Positions 43,820 through 52,812 of a stretch of DNA of 64,000 nt are shown in pieces. Position 1 is the first letter of the stretch; each line of letters starts with the position of its first letter. This DNA is from Ruegeria sp. SCSIO 43209 (GTDB taxonomy: Bacteria; Pseudomonadota; Alphaproteobacteria; Rhodobacterales; Rhodobacteraceae). The notes under the pieces are model-generated. The model saw nothing but the letters and a program-made list of their open reading frames with translations, ran no database searches and was not told the origin of the DNA. A program made the translations under genes and the position numbers. Where the stretch lies: positions 2,567,001 through 2,631,000 of the forward strand of contig NZ_CP065359.1 in assembly GCF_019904295.1 (NCBI RefSeq). Reading direction: 5' to 3'.

Positions 43820-44445
43820 CCAGTATGAACGGCCCGCTTCGCGTAGGTATTGGAGGCCCAGTAGGAGCCGGAAAAACCACTTTGACCGCCGCCTTGTCTG
43901 AAGCGCTGCGCGATGTCTGTTCGGTGGGAGTTATTACTAACGACATATATACGCAGGAAGATGCCGAAGCGCTGATGCGCATGCAGGTCCTGCCGCGGGA
44001 CAGGATCATCGGCGTCGAAACTGGCGGTTGCCCGCATACAGCAATTCGCGAAGACGCCTCGATCAATTTGGCCGCCGTCGCCGAGATGCAGACACGTCAT
44101 CCGGACCTCGATATTGTTTTGATTGAAAGCGGAGGCGACAATCTATCAGCCACATTCAGCCCGGAACTGGCGGATCTGACCATCTACGTGATCGATGTCG
44201 CTGCAGGCGAAGAAATACCCAGGAAAGGCGGGCCGGCGATTACGAAATCAGACATCCTCGTAATCAACAAGACCGACCTTGCACCGCATGTTGGCGCTTC
44301 GCTGCAGGTTATGGAACGTGATGCGAAAATTATGCGTAAAGGAAGGCCATTCTTGTTTTCGTCACTTCGTCACAGAAGCGGGGTCGACGCAATTGTGGAT
44401 CTGCTTGTGAAAGGCGGAGGTTTAAGAATTTCGGAAGCGAATTAG
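43816..44445 (+). CDS. ureG: Urease accessory GTPase UreG
   Basis: 209 residues. P-loop [10 protein letters not shown] near residue 13; [16 protein letters not shown]; the metal-binding CPH motif in [16 protein letters not shown]; the Switch/Walker [42 protein letters not shown]; and the guanine-specifying NKTD. UreG uses GTP to drive nickel insertion. Last gene of the cluster; the next gene is convergent. Confidence 0.97.
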   Translation: MTSMNGPLRVGIGGPVGAGKTTLTAALSEALRDVCSVGVITNDIYTQEDAEALMRMQVLPRDRIIGVETGGCPHTAIREDASINLAAVAEMQTRHPDLDIVLIESGGDNLSATFSPELADLTIYVIDVAAGEEIPRKGGPAITKSDILVINKTDLAPHVGASLQVMERDAKIMRKGRPFLFSSLRHRSGVDAIVDLLVKGGGLRISEAN

Positions 44446-44515
44446 TCCCAGAGACGAAGAGGCTAAGATAGCTCGCCAATTAGCCCATTCCCAAGCCCTT
44501 TACACCAGTGCTTTA

Positions 44516-45640
44516 TTAAGAATCCTTGGAGAGCGTGACCAAAAACGCAACTAAGTCTGCAATCTCCTGCTCAGATAAATTCAATTCCGAAAGAATGGCT
44601 TCACCGTCGGCGTGCAGCCTTTCAGTATCAATTTTGCTGTAATGCCGTATCACAGACTTCAGATCATCTAAGCTGCCGTTATGCATGTAAGGAGCAGTTT
44701 CAGCCACTCCCCGCAGGCTGGGCGTCCGAAAGGTTCCAAAATCAGAATGGCTCCTGCGTACATTTCGCACGGCCCAGGCACCTTTCTTTTCCGGATCGTC
44801 GTTCCAATTGCCGTCCAGTGTGTAGGGGCTTGAGAGTAAAATGTTCAATCCTCCGAACCGACCTTGGTCAACCTCGGTTTCATTCAGAAAATATGGCACA
44901 CCAGCGTCATGGAACTCGTTGTTGGAAAACCTCGGACCGTTGTGGCAAAATACGCATTTCCCGCGCCCTAAAAAGAGCTGAAGACCTCGCTGAGCTGCTT
45001 CGGGGTATTCCTTAGCCGCTGCAATATCTCGGCGCTCCAAAGCATCGCGAAAATCGTCAAATATCGTCCGGTCGGTGGCTAAGGTCTCCAAGTAAGAAGA
45101 AAGAGCTTTTGCAGTATTCACCAGAAAAAGTTCAGGGCTTTGATCCTGGAGGTGACCAAATATGGCTTCAAAATCATCAATGTAGGTACTTTCAGAGATA
45201 GCTATCTTTAGGCTTTCGGCACTATGCGCCATCTCTTGTTCTTCGATGATCGGATGCAGGCTGGCTGCCCAAAGATTATCGCTTTTGCCGCCCCAACCAT
45301 ACCAGCGCAGCCCGGCAAGGTTTCGCAGTGATGGTGTGTTTCGATTTAACAAATCACGACCGAGTGCCCGCGCCTCCGGCGTCGTAAATGCCTGATCAGG
45401 ATCATGACAACTTGCACAAGAAAATGCACCATCGACTGACAACACCGGATCGTTGAATAAAGCCTGTCCGAGCTTGATTGCCGTGGCGTCTTTGGAAAAT
45501 CTATTGCTTGGATCCGACTGGAAGGATGGTGGCCACGGCCCAAAGGACAACGTTTGTTCAATTTCGTCTTCGGTCAACAAGACATCTGCACGTACTGCCC
45601 CGGTCAGAAAAATTAGCGCAGCTGTCATCCACAGCTTCAT
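44516..45640 (-). CDS. MauG/cytochrome c peroxidase-like di-haem protein
   Basis: 374 residues from the ATG at 45640, which overlaps the upstream gene's TGA (ATGA). Signal peptide about 1-18. Haem motifs CASCH (75-79) and CVFCH (229-233); paired signatures NTPSLRNLAGLRWYGWGGKSDNLW and FRTPSLRGVAETAPYMHNGS. The W/Y-rich GKSDNLW region follows MauG-type proteins, which oxidise protein residues rather than simply remove peroxide. Last gene of a long minus-strand operon and directly after a YtkA/FixH-like protein. The substrate is unknown. Confidence 0.88.
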   Translation of the reverse strand: MKLWMTAALIFLTGAVRADVLLTEDEIEQTLSFGPWPPSFQSDPSNRFSKDATAIKLGQALFNDPVLSVDGAFSCASCHDPDQAFTTPEARALGRDLLNRNTPSLRNLAGLRWYGWGGKSDNLWAASLHPIIEEQEMAHSAESLKIAISESTYIDDFEAIFGHLQDQSPELFLVNTAKALSSYLETLATDRTIFDDFRDALERRDIAAAKEYPEAAQRGLQLFLGRGKCVFCHNGPRFSNNEFHDAGVPYFLNETEVDQGRFGGLNILLSSPYTLDGNWNDDPEKKGAWAVRNVRRSHSDFGTFRTPSLRGVAETAPYMHNGSLDDLKSVIRHYSKIDTERLHADGEAILSELNLSEQEIADLVAFLVTLSKDS

Positions 45641-46014
45641 TTCAGCGCAATTTCTGACGTGTAGAACACCGATTGGCCACTGACGTCGACATCGATTTGC
45701 AGCTCCCACAAACCCGGCATGTGAAACAACATATCATCAATTCGGAACACTCCGCCGTCCAATGCGGTAACCTTGGGAGTATAGTTCATACCATGTTGAT
45801 GAGCGGGCATGATTGCATCCACACGCATTTGGCCCACAGCAGTTTCACTACAAACTGAAACCAACACCGAAAACGGTTGGGCCAACGGAATTTCGTCAAC
45901 CGTCAGATAAACCTTGGGTGCGTTTTGTACTTCCGAATTCATGCGTTGCCCCGTCGCTTCACAAGCAACCGCCGCGCTGGACCATATAAGAAACCAAGCA
46001 GCGCAGTGGGTCAT
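45637..46014 (-). CDS. Periplasmic YtkA/FixH-like protein
   Basis: 125 residues with a signal peptide that includes a lipobox-like AVACEA. The single immunoglobulin-like domain reads PFSVLVSVC, RVDAIMPAHQHGMNY and MLFHMPGLWELQIDV, matching the YtkA/FixH-like pattern (MPxHxHGM, FxMPGxWEL). The His/Met cluster AHQHGM could bind copper. Overlaps the genes on both sides by 4 bp, between an amidohydrolase and a MauG-like di-haem protein, which suggests the three act together in the periplasm. The recurrent role is not known to me. Confidence 0.75.
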   Translation of the reverse strand: MTHCAAWFLIWSSAAVACEATGQRMNSEVQNAPKVYLTVDEIPLAQPFSVLVSVCSETAVGQMRVDAIMPAHQHGMNYTPKVTALDGGVFRIDDMLFHMPGLWELQIDVDVSGQSVFYTSEIALK

Positions 46015-46817
46015 TCTGATGCCAGCAAACGTTCTGCGTTAGCATAGGCAATGTTGTCTGCGATCTGGTCCGGCAGCAAATCCAACCATTCACGCGAAAA
46101 ATCGGCATGAGGGCCTACGTAGTACCAACGTTCAGGTGCGAACGTATCCGTACCGACCATGAACCTATCGGGATGGGCTTGGAACGCAGCCCTCCAATCC
46201 GGGTCGACACGGCCTCGCGAAACCATGTCCGAACGAAATGCCAGATCGGCCCATAGCCCGGGATAGATGTCTAGCGCATCGACCACACTGGCTGGATCGT
46301 CAAACCCAGAATGGGCCCACAATACCCGAGCTTCCGGCCATGTTTCGAAGATCAAGTCAACGGCCTCGCGATCACCATGGTGGTGCAGGATTAGGTTCCG
46401 CTCTTTCGCCAGTGCAATCATACGCTGGATGACCGGCGTCTTGATGTCATCTCCGTAAGCGTGAAACTCGCCGATGGCCTCGTAGTTGTTTTTTGCCAGG
46501 TTTGTTTCCAGATACTCGATTACAGTTTCATCGTGCATCCAGGTGTTGATCTCACCGCGACGACGATAAGGGCGAAGCGCCGGAACAACGATGTCCGGTG
46601 CCACGGCCAACAATAGCTGAGTGCCATTGTCATCCGAGCTGGAAATCAGCGCTTTACGCACGCCTGCATCTCGAAGGATTTCGGCCACCTGTTCAGGCGG
46701 AACCAGTTTGACTGCATCGTGGCTGTAGTGAATATGTGCGTCAAAGATCGGTCGCTGTTCTGCGACGGCGGTACTGCAAAATAACGCTGCACTTAAAATG
46801 GAGATATGTTTCAGCAC
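46011..46817 (-). CDS. Exported amidohydrolase-2 family protein
   Basis: 268 residues from a GTG at 46817 with GAGGAGG 7 bp upstream; an upstream ATG (46838) lacks such a site. A signal peptide runs to about residue 20 (CSTAVAEQ). The TIM-barrel amidohydrolase-2 features are FDAHIHYSHD (HxH), IGEFHAYGDD, LHHHGD, VLWAHSGF and MVGTDTF with the final metal Asp. Family members decarboxylate or hydrolyse ring-derived acids and lactones, but an exported form is less usual for ring catabolism. It sits between the ring-cleavage dioxygenase gene and the YtkA-like gene. Confidence 0.85.
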   Translation of the reverse strand: MLKHISILSAALFCSTAVAEQRPIFDAHIHYSHDAVKLVPPEQVAEILRDAGVRKALISSSDDNGTQLLLAVAPDIVVPALRPYRRRGEINTWMHDETVIEYLETNLAKNNYEAIGEFHAYGDDIKTPVIQRMIALAKERNLILHHHGDREAVDLIFETWPEARVLWAHSGFDDPASVVDALDIYPGLWADLAFRSDMVSRGRVDPDWRAAFQAHPDRFMVGTDTFAPERWYYVGPHADFSREWLDLLPDQIADNIAYANAERLLASE

Positions 46818-46838
46818 CGCAAGCCTCCTCAATATCAT

Positions 46839-47705
46839 TCAGACCCTGGCAAGCGTCACGTCGAAATTCACGTGCAAGAAAGGTTCGGCAATCTTACCAG
46901 AAAGCTCCATGCCATCGGGAAATTCTGATGCAGGTCGTTCAACATATGTCATTACCAGATCGTCCCGAACGCCAAAGACAGTATCCTGATCTAAATAGGG
47001 ATCATTGTCCGGAAAAATCTCCGTCACGAGTGAGCGATACCCGGGGGCTTTGACGATAAAGTGCAAGTGTGAGGGCCTCCATGGATGGCGACCACAAGCG
47101 CGCAGAATATCACCGACTGGCCCGTCAGACGGCACGGTGTATTCAACTGGCTTAACTGTGGTGAACGCATATCTGCCATCATCGCCAACTGACATCAGCC
47201 CGTGGAAAGAATAGGTGTCCTGTTCTTCATCCTGACTGGCGTAGAGGCCGTTGGGTGCCGTTTGCCAGATATCCAGTTCTGCCCCGGCAATCGGATGACC
47301 TTCGGTATCGCGGATCACGCCCTCTGCAAGTAGAACCGGCCCGCCGTAGTGACGCTTCATATCGCCACCGATTGGCAGCGGGGGGGCGCCCGAGACGTGA
47401 AATGGACCTAAAACGGACGAACTGGTCGCATCGGCACTGGAATGCAGCATATCAACCAATGACGACAGGCCCAACACGTCCGAGGCTAGCACGAATTCAT
47501 GCCTATCCTCGGTTTCCACCGCAGCGCAGCCTTCCAGAAACGCAATCCCGGCCCGCCACTCGTCATGCGTCAGGTTGGTTTCCCGCGCAAAGTCGTGGAG
47601 GTGTTTGACTAGGGAGCCCATGATTTCACGCATCCGTGGATCAGTATCTTTTGACAGGTACCCCATGAAGACGTCGGTGATATTGTCTTTGGTGACAGAG
47701 CGCAT
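46839..47705 (-). CDS. Intradiol ring-cleavage dioxygenase (hydroxyquinol/catechol 1,2-dioxygenase type)
   Basis: 288 residues, cytoplasmic. An N-terminal helical linker domain (residues 1-100), typical of catechol and hydroxyquinol 1,2-dioxygenases, precedes the beta-sandwich. Fe(III) ligands are visible: Tyr in NGLYASQDEE, Tyr in PVEYTVPSDGPVG, and the two His in RPSHLHFIV. SSVLGPFH and GRHPWRP also fit. The enzyme opens an ortho-dihydroxylated ring between the hydroxyls to give a muconate or maleylacetate. The DGPVGD piece and overall length suit hydroxyquinol dioxygenases, but I cannot exclude catechol. Follows the TRAP transporter genes in the operon. Confidence 0.9.
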   Translation of the reverse strand: MRSVTKDNITDVFMGYLSKDTDPRMREIMGSLVKHLHDFARETNLTHDEWRAGIAFLEGCAAVETEDRHEFVLASDVLGLSSLVDMLHSSADATSSSVLGPFHVSGAPPLPIGGDMKRHYGGPVLLAEGVIRDTEGHPIAGAELDIWQTAPNGLYASQDEEQDTYSFHGLMSVGDDGRYAFTTVKPVEYTVPSDGPVGDILRACGRHPWRPSHLHFIVKAPGYRSLVTEIFPDNDPYLDQDTVFGVRDDLVMTYVERPASEFPDGMELSGKIAEPFLHVNFDVTLARV

Positions 47706-47715
47706 CTTGTCCTCC

Positions 47716-49020
47716 TTAAATCAGGGCAAGGCTGAGGATCGGGAACTCGATCAGAATGAACAGAACGATCAGCATCACGAACGCAAAGGGAAGTGCGCCC
47801 ATGAACACGTCCTTAAGTGATATGCGGTCATCGTTAATCGTGGATTTGATAACGAAGCAGGATATACCCAAAGGTGGTGTCAAAAGACCGATCTCAGCCC
47901 CGACCACGGTGATAATGCCAAACCAGATCAGCGACATATCAAGCGCTTCGGCCATGGGCAGGAACAGCGGTACCACAATCAGAATGATCGACGCGGTGTC
48001 GAGCAATGTTCCCAGAAATAGCATCAACAGAACATAGAGCAGCATGATCGACCAGAAAGATGCGGAATTCCCCGCAAGCAGATCCTGTAGTTGATTGGGC
48101 AGCCCGGCCAGCCCCAGCATGCGGCTGTAGATTGAAGCGGCCGTGATCAGGAACAGGATCGCGGCTGTGATGTGACCGGTTTCCAGCAACGCGTCCCAGA
48201 ATGCGCGTGGAGACATCGACTTACGGGCAACCGCGATGATTAGCGCAACGAGAGCTCCGGCGGCCCCTGCTTCTACGGCAGTCAACCAACCTGTGTAGAT
48301 ACCACCAAGGACGATGGTAATGATGAACAGTGTCGGCAGTGTTTTGGAGGCTATCTCGCGCCCTGACATCCACTCGGTGTCTTCGACAACGCGGCCACCG
48401 ACGAATGCTGGGGTGAAACGACCCATAACCCAAATCGCGCCTACATAAGCGATCGCCAGCATGATCCCCGGAATAACCCCCGCAAGGAACATGTCCCCTA
48501 CAGATTGCTCGGCGACAAAGGAATAGATGATCAGCATCGCCGAGGGCGGGATGATCATCCCCAAAACCGAAGACCCGGCGACCACGCCAACAGCAAACCG
48601 TGGGTTATAAGCCTGCGCCATCATCTGCGGGACCGAGACCTTGGTGAACACGGATGCGGAGGCTATTGACGACCCAGTCACTGCGGCAAAGACGGCGTTG
48701 GCTCCAACGGTTGCCATACCGATACCGCCTTTGACCTTGCGAAATCGCATGGTCATGACTTCGTAGATGTCCCTGCCCAACCCGGCTTTTGAGACAATGA
48801 GCCCCATGAAAGTAAACAATGGGATGGTTGCAAAGCTGTATTCCATCGCGCTGTCGCCGACTGCCACTTTCAGCAGGTTGAGCGCCAGCGTGAAATTGTC
48901 CCGCATCAGCCAGATCGACACGAACGAGACAACGCCCAATGCGATCGGAATGTAAACGCCTGCGTAAATCAGAAAGACGATGGCAACGACCGAGATCAGG
49001 CCAATCTCAATCGGCGTCAT
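47716..49020 (-). CDS. dctM: TRAP transporter large permease (DctM-like)
   Basis: 434 residues with about twelve TM helices. Family segments: MEYSFATIPLFTFMGLIVSKAGLGRDIYE, MATVGANAVFAAVTGSSIASASVFTKV, GVVAGSSVLGMIIPPSAMLIIYSFVAEQSVG and GLLTPPLGISCFVIK. It overlaps dctQ by 4 bp and lies between dctQ and the dioxygenase gene. With the small permease and binding protein it forms a sodium-driven importer, presumably for the aromatic or organic acid substrate of this operon. Confidence 0.95.
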   Translation of the reverse strand: MTPIEIGLISVVAIVFLIYAGVYIPIALGVVSFVSIWLMRDNFTLALNLLKVAVGDSAMEYSFATIPLFTFMGLIVSKAGLGRDIYEVMTMRFRKVKGGIGMATVGANAVFAAVTGSSIASASVFTKVSVPQMMAQAYNPRFAVGVVAGSSVLGMIIPPSAMLIIYSFVAEQSVGDMFLAGVIPGIMLAIAYVGAIWVMGRFTPAFVGGRVVEDTEWMSGREIASKTLPTLFIITIVLGGIYTGWLTAVEAGAAGALVALIIAVARKSMSPRAFWDALLETGHITAAILFLITAASIYSRMLGLAGLPNQLQDLLAGNSASFWSIMLLYVLLMLFLGTLLDTASIILIVVPLFLPMAEALDMSLIWFGIITVVGAEIGLLTPPLGISCFVIKSTINDDRISLKDVFMGALPFAFVMLIVLFILIEFPILSLALI

Positions 49021-49568
49021 TCTGCGGCCTCGTCATGTTCAGGTGCACGAATTAGATGCGGGCGGTCCTGCGCCGTGACAACCTTGAGCAGGAAGATCAC
49101 GCAGGCAAGCGCAGTACCGCACGCGATGACCAGTTTGACCGGCCACCATGGCAGAGTGAAAAGACCCGGAACTCCGAAGTAGTCCTGTGTCTCCCACATA
49201 TGCAGGAACTCGGGAAAGGTTACATAAGCAATCAGACCCATGAAGATTGCGGAGATGGCATTGATAATGCGCCTCAGGTTGGCCGTTAGCCCAGGACGGC
49301 GGTGGTGTAGCAGGTTCAGAAACCCGTCCGAGCGCGTCAGCCGATCCACTCTGACTACGTCGGCCAGCTGCAAAAAAACGATCATCACGACCGAAAATTG
49401 CACCATTTCATAGGTGCCACGCAGAGGTGCCGAAAACAGACCGCGCGCAATGACGTCGACATTCAGAATGACCACCAACGCAAGGACGACAAGCGTACCC
49501 AATGCGTTGGCGGCGATAGCAAGCGAATTGGCGACCCGCGACAAGCCAGCAACTGCGGTCTTCAGCAT
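49017..49568 (-). CDS. dctQ: TRAP transporter small permease (DctQ-like)
   Basis: 183 residues with four predicted TM helices. Typical pieces are VVILNVDVIARGLFSAPLRGTYEMVQFSVVMIVFLQLADVVR, and helix 4 contains LVIACGTALACVIFLLKV. Overlaps dctM (ATGA) and follows dctP by 30 bp. Confidence 0.93.
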   Translation of the reverse strand: MLKTAVAGLSRVANSLAIAANALGTLVVLALVVILNVDVIARGLFSAPLRGTYEMVQFSVVMIVFLQLADVVRVDRLTRSDGFLNLLHHRRPGLTANLRRIINAISAIFMGLIAYVTFPEFLHMWETQDYFGVPGLFTLPWWPVKLVIACGTALACVIFLLKVVTAQDRPHLIRAPEHDEAAE

Positions 49569-49598
49569 GAAAGGCCCCTTTCGTGGATCGCCAGACTG

Positions 49599-50672
49599 TT
49601 ACTCGGCTGTCCAGTCACGCACTCCGGTAAAACCGGCGTCCTGCAGCTTGCCGAGATAAGCGGCCAGTATCGCGTCGCCTTGTTCACCGTTCTCATTCAG
49701 TGTGGCTGCCCATTCCTGTGCTACATTTGGCATTGCGTTGGCCCAGGCCGCTCGGTCTTCGTCCGAAACTTCGACAATCGTCCCGCCGGCTTCGGTGTAT
49801 GCGTCCCTTGAGGCCGCAGCCCGGTCCATAGCGATGCCAGCCACATGATCACGGTAGTCAATTGCGACGGCCTGCAGAACGCCTTTGACTTCATCCGGCA
49901 ACTTTGCCCAATAGTCAGAATTCACTGTGATCGTCTTGGAGTTCACGGCACCCAAGTCAGCTTTGAGCATGTAAGGAGCTACTTCGGCGATCTTGAAGGT
50001 CTTGGCGGCTTCAGGCCACAGCATCGCACAATCAACAAGGCCGGTTTGCAGCATATTGTAGAAATCGGTCAGGCCACCGCGAACCCCCGCTGCATCTTTG
50101 ATACCTTCGAGATATCGGAGGTTCAGTCCCGCCCCTGCCACTTTTCGGCCTTCCAGATCAGAAACAGCCGAGACCGGCTCTTTACAAAAAACCTGATAAG
50201 TATCGAGCACTACACCGGTCGCCAGATAGACTTGGTTCTGCGCAGCGAACTCATTTTGCATCGCTGGGTATTCGCGCGCGATCTCATCCACGGCTTTGGC
50301 TACCGCGCGAGAGTCCGATGACACGAAGGGGGTCGACCCCGATATCCCCTGACTGGGCAACTTGGACGAATGGAAGATAGTTGTGACAATGCCGATGTCG
50401 CCAAGGCCAAGCTGGATCCCTTCCAGCACGCCCTTCGGCTTTACGATCGAACCGCCATAGTTCTCTTGCCAGTTCATCTTGTAGTTGCCGGAGTCGGCCA
50501 GCCGCTTGTCCACTTCTGGAATGAAGAAGTTGGTGAATTCTTTCACCCACAAGGCCCGATCGGGATAGCCATCAATCACGACGGCGGAAATGGTCTCTTC
50601 TGCTGCAAGAGGCAACGCCATGGTGCCTGCCAGAGCAAATCCCATTAGGCTGCGTTTAGTCCAGTTTTTCAT
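49599..50672 (-). CDS. dctP: TRAP transporter substrate-binding protein (DctP-like)
   Basis: 357 residues from the ATG at 50672 with GGAGGAGAG before it; the longer frame upstream overlaps other DNA without similarity. Signal peptide to about residue 22 (PLAAEE). Family features: LQLGLGDIGIVTTIFHSS, VSDLEGRKVAGAGLNLRYLEGI and MLQTGLVDCAMLWPEA, with a conserved Arg in the carboxylate site likely in the KVAGAGLNLRY region. It defines the substrate of the importer. Upstream in the operon are OsmC, nitroreductase and FAH genes. Confidence 0.93.
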   Translation of the reverse strand: MKNWTKRSLMGFALAGTMALPLAAEETISAVVIDGYPDRALWVKEFTNFFIPEVDKRLADSGNYKMNWQENYGGSIVKPKGVLEGIQLGLGDIGIVTTIFHSSKLPSQGISGSTPFVSSDSRAVAKAVDEIAREYPAMQNEFAAQNQVYLATGVVLDTYQVFCKEPVSAVSDLEGRKVAGAGLNLRYLEGIKDAAGVRGGLTDFYNMLQTGLVDCAMLWPEAAKTFKIAEVAPYMLKADLGAVNSKTITVNSDYWAKLPDEVKGVLQAVAIDYRDHVAGIAMDRAAASRDAYTEAGGTIVEVSDEDRAAWANAMPNVAQEWAATLNENGEQGDAILAAYLGKLQDAGFTGVRDWTAE

Positions 50673-50707
50673 TTCTCTCCTCCCAGAAAGTCGGGTCCTG
50701 TCGATTT

Positions 50708-51169
50708 TTATTGGTTGGTTTTGACCCAGTTGACGGTCAGGTCCGTGCCTGCCGCTTGAAACAGTTTTGCGATGGCGCAATACTTGGCTGTCTCCTCGCC
50801 CACGCGTGTCAGATCCTCCTGACTGGCGGGCGTATCGCACTTCACAGTGAGTTCGATTTCGGGAAACGGAACATCGATCTCCTCTTCCATCAGGACACCG
50901 CGCCGATCCAGCCTGCATTTCGCGTCGATTGTCACAGTGCCGAGGTCAACTCCCAACCGATGTGCGTTCTTGTGCCCGATGACATTCGTACAGGCGATCA
51001 GGGCTGCCATTGCGGTTTCGGTCGGAGACGGGCCAAGATTTGTTCCGCCTCGTTCCACGGGCTCGTCGATAATCACGTCCAGATCGCGAATTGGGATCTC
51101 GGTTCGCGCGTGTGTCGGGCATTGAGCTGTCGTACGGTAGGTTACGACAGGTTTGACTTTCATCGCCAC
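50708..51169 (-). CDS. OsmC family protein
   Basis: 153 residues. GPSPTETAMAALIACTNVIGHKNAHRLG holds the OsmC-type reactive cysteine in a helix, and the second cysteine lies in AKYCAIAKLFQAAG. This spacing is that of OsmC/Ohr thiol peroxidases that reduce organic hydroperoxides. Inside a ring-cleavage operon it may remove peroxides or act on thiol adducts; the role is inferred. Confidence 0.85.
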   Translation of the reverse strand: MAMKVKPVVTYRTTAQCPTHARTEIPIRDLDVIIDEPVERGGTNLGPSPTETAMAALIACTNVIGHKNAHRLGVDLGTVTIDAKCRLDRRGVLMEEEIDVPFPEIELTVKCDTPASQEDLTRVGEETAKYCAIAKLFQAAGTDLTVNWVKTNQ

Positions 51170-51181
51170 AGCGTCACCTCC

Positions 51182-51847
51182 TCATGCATAAGAGCAAACC
51201 TTTTCGAATGAGAAGCGAGGCAGCTTGTGAAACAATCCTGTTTCGTCTGCGTAGCCCAGATTGCAAAGAAAGTTAGACTTGAGCGTCGTACCCGCGAAGA
51301 ATTCCTCGTCGACGATCTTGTTTGAAAAGCCAGACATGGCGCCGACGTCCAACCCAACCGCACGCGCGGCGATCATGAAGTAAGCGCCCTGAAGCGTTCC
51401 ATTGCGAAACGCTGTATCGGCTACATATTCGGGATTATTTTCGAAAAGTGGCCGTCGATCTTCGTGCGGGAAAAGAAAAGGTAATTCCTTCCAGAAGTCC
51501 ATGTCATAAGCAATGATCGCAGTGACCGGCGCATCCATCATCTTTGGCACGTTCTTCGGCTTTAACGACTTAGCTAGGCGCTCTTTTCCTTCCGCACTTT
51601 TAACGAAAACGAAGCGGGCGGGCAGCGTGTTCATGCTGGTCGCGCCGTTGATCGTGATGTCATAGATCTCTTCAAGCAATTCGTTAGAAACAGCCTTGTC
51701 GGTCCAGGCGTAATGAGATCTGGATTCGCGGAGGATCAGAGCAATTGCGTCGTCTGAAAGACGTGGAATGCGCTCGCGCAGATCGCGATGATCTTGCTGC
51801 GCCTTTGCGCGAAGTGCCTCCAGCTCTGCCCCGGTTGGTGCGCTCAT
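51182..51847 (-). CDS. Nitroreductase-family flavoprotein (RutE/HadB-like)
   Basis: 221 residues. FMN-binding features of the nitroreductase fold: SRSHYAWTDKAVSNELLEEIYDI, MNTLPARFVFVKSAEGKERLA and, late, FSNKIVDEEFFAGTTLKSNFLCNLGYAD. The layout resembles malonic semialdehyde reductase RutE. It overlaps the FAH gene by 4 bp. Reduction of a nitro group, quinone or semialdehyde intermediate in the same pathway is plausible; the sequence does not decide. Confidence 0.85.
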   Translation of the reverse strand: MSAPTGAELEALRAKAQQDHRDLRERIPRLSDDAIALILRESRSHYAWTDKAVSNELLEEIYDITINGATSMNTLPARFVFVKSAEGKERLAKSLKPKNVPKMMDAPVTAIIAYDMDFWKELPFLFPHEDRRPLFENNPEYVADTAFRNGTLQGAYFMIAARAVGLDVGAMSGFSNKIVDEEFFAGTTLKSNFLCNLGYADETGLFHKLPRFSFEKVCSYA

Positions 51848-52728
51848 GCTGCGGCCACCTTAGTCTCGGCGTCCTTTTCGTCGATGACGGGGCTGGCGCA
51901 TATGCCGATGCCCTCAATCTCGACCTCGACGGTTTCACCCGGCTTCAACCAACGTGGATTGGGCTTTTTGGCGTGACCAACACCCGGCGGCGTACCCAAC
52001 GCAATCAGATCACCGGGTTCGAGAGTGGTATATTCCGAGATCGTGGCGATGACCTGACGAACCCCCCAGATCATGTTGGCGGTGTTCGAGCTTTGCAGGA
52101 TTTCGTCCCCCACTCGGCTTTCGATTTTCAGGCCGGATGCTCCCTCCGGCAAGTCTTCCGGCGTTACAGTGAAAGGGCCGATCGCGCCTGTGTCATCGAA
52201 GTTTTTGCCGGGCGTCCATTGAACGGTTTTACGCTGATAATCCCGCAGCGACCCGTCGTTAAACACGGTGTAGCCGAAGACATAATCCAATGCGTCCTCT
52301 TCCGAGATATGACGGCCGCGTTTTCCAACGATCAGCATAAGCTCGGCTTCGTAGTCGAGTTTCTCGGAACAGGTAGGCCGCACCATAGGTTGCCCTGCCG
52401 CCATGATCGAATTCTTCCCACGCATAAACAGCGTCGGATACTCCGGGATATCATACCCGCCTTCCTTGATGTGGTCCGTGTAGTTCAACCCCATGCAAAT
52501 GATCGTTCCGGGAGCGGCTACGGGCAATGCCGGAGTGATGGAAGACACGGGCACACTGTCTGCCGCGTCAATTTGGGGGGCAAGTGAGTCGGCCAGTTCA
52601 GGCTTGGCTATCAAACCCATCAAATCCGAACCGATTGCAGGATGCAAAGCCGTTAGATTCACTGCATTTTCGCCGTTTACAGCAAAAACCGCTGTGCCAT
52701 CCAAAGTCTCTCCCACCAGGTATTTCAT
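51844..52728 (-). CDS. Fumarylacetoacetate hydrolase (FAH) family protein
   Basis: 294 residues from the ATG at 52728 with GGATGG upstream; an ATG at 52737 is an alternative. Core segments: ICMGLNYTDHIKEGG, PTLFMRGKNSIMAAGQPMVRP, LDYEAELMLIVGKRGRHISEEDALDYVFGYTVFNDGS and GDLIALGTPPGVGHAKKP. The metal ligands E, E and D are in the DYEAEL and FNDGS motifs. FAH enzymes cleave C-C bonds or isomerise ring-cleavage products such as fumarylpyruvate or oxo-acids. First gene of the long minus-strand operon; divergent from yciI/gntR. Confidence 0.92.
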   Translation of the reverse strand: MKYLVGETLDGTAVFAVNGENAVNLTALHPAIGSDLMGLIAKPELADSLAPQIDAADSVPVSSITPALPVAAPGTIICMGLNYTDHIKEGGYDIPEYPTLFMRGKNSIMAAGQPMVRPTCSEKLDYEAELMLIVGKRGRHISEEDALDYVFGYTVFNDGSLRDYQRKTVQWTPGKNFDDTGAIGPFTVTPEDLPEGASGLKIESRVGDEILQSSNTANMIWGVRQVIATISEYTTLEPGDLIALGTPPGVGHAKKPNPRWLKPGETVEVEIEGIGICASPVIDEKDAETKVAAA

Positions 52729-52786
52729 TTTCACCATCCATGTCAGTTCACTTGATTTTTGCCGACTATTTTGCAATATGTCAAAT

Positions 52787-52798
52787 AATATCGATATT
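52787..52798. promoter_or_regulatory. Palindrome in the divergent FAH / YciI control region
   Basis: AATATCGATATT is a perfect 12-bp palindrome in the 84-bp gap between the two divergent transcription units, next to AT-rich TTTTGCAATATGTCAAAT. It is a plausible operator for the GntR protein encoded two genes to the right, but it is too short to be certain. Confidence 0.4.
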
Positions 52799-52812
52799 TT
52801 TGGAGGACGCAA

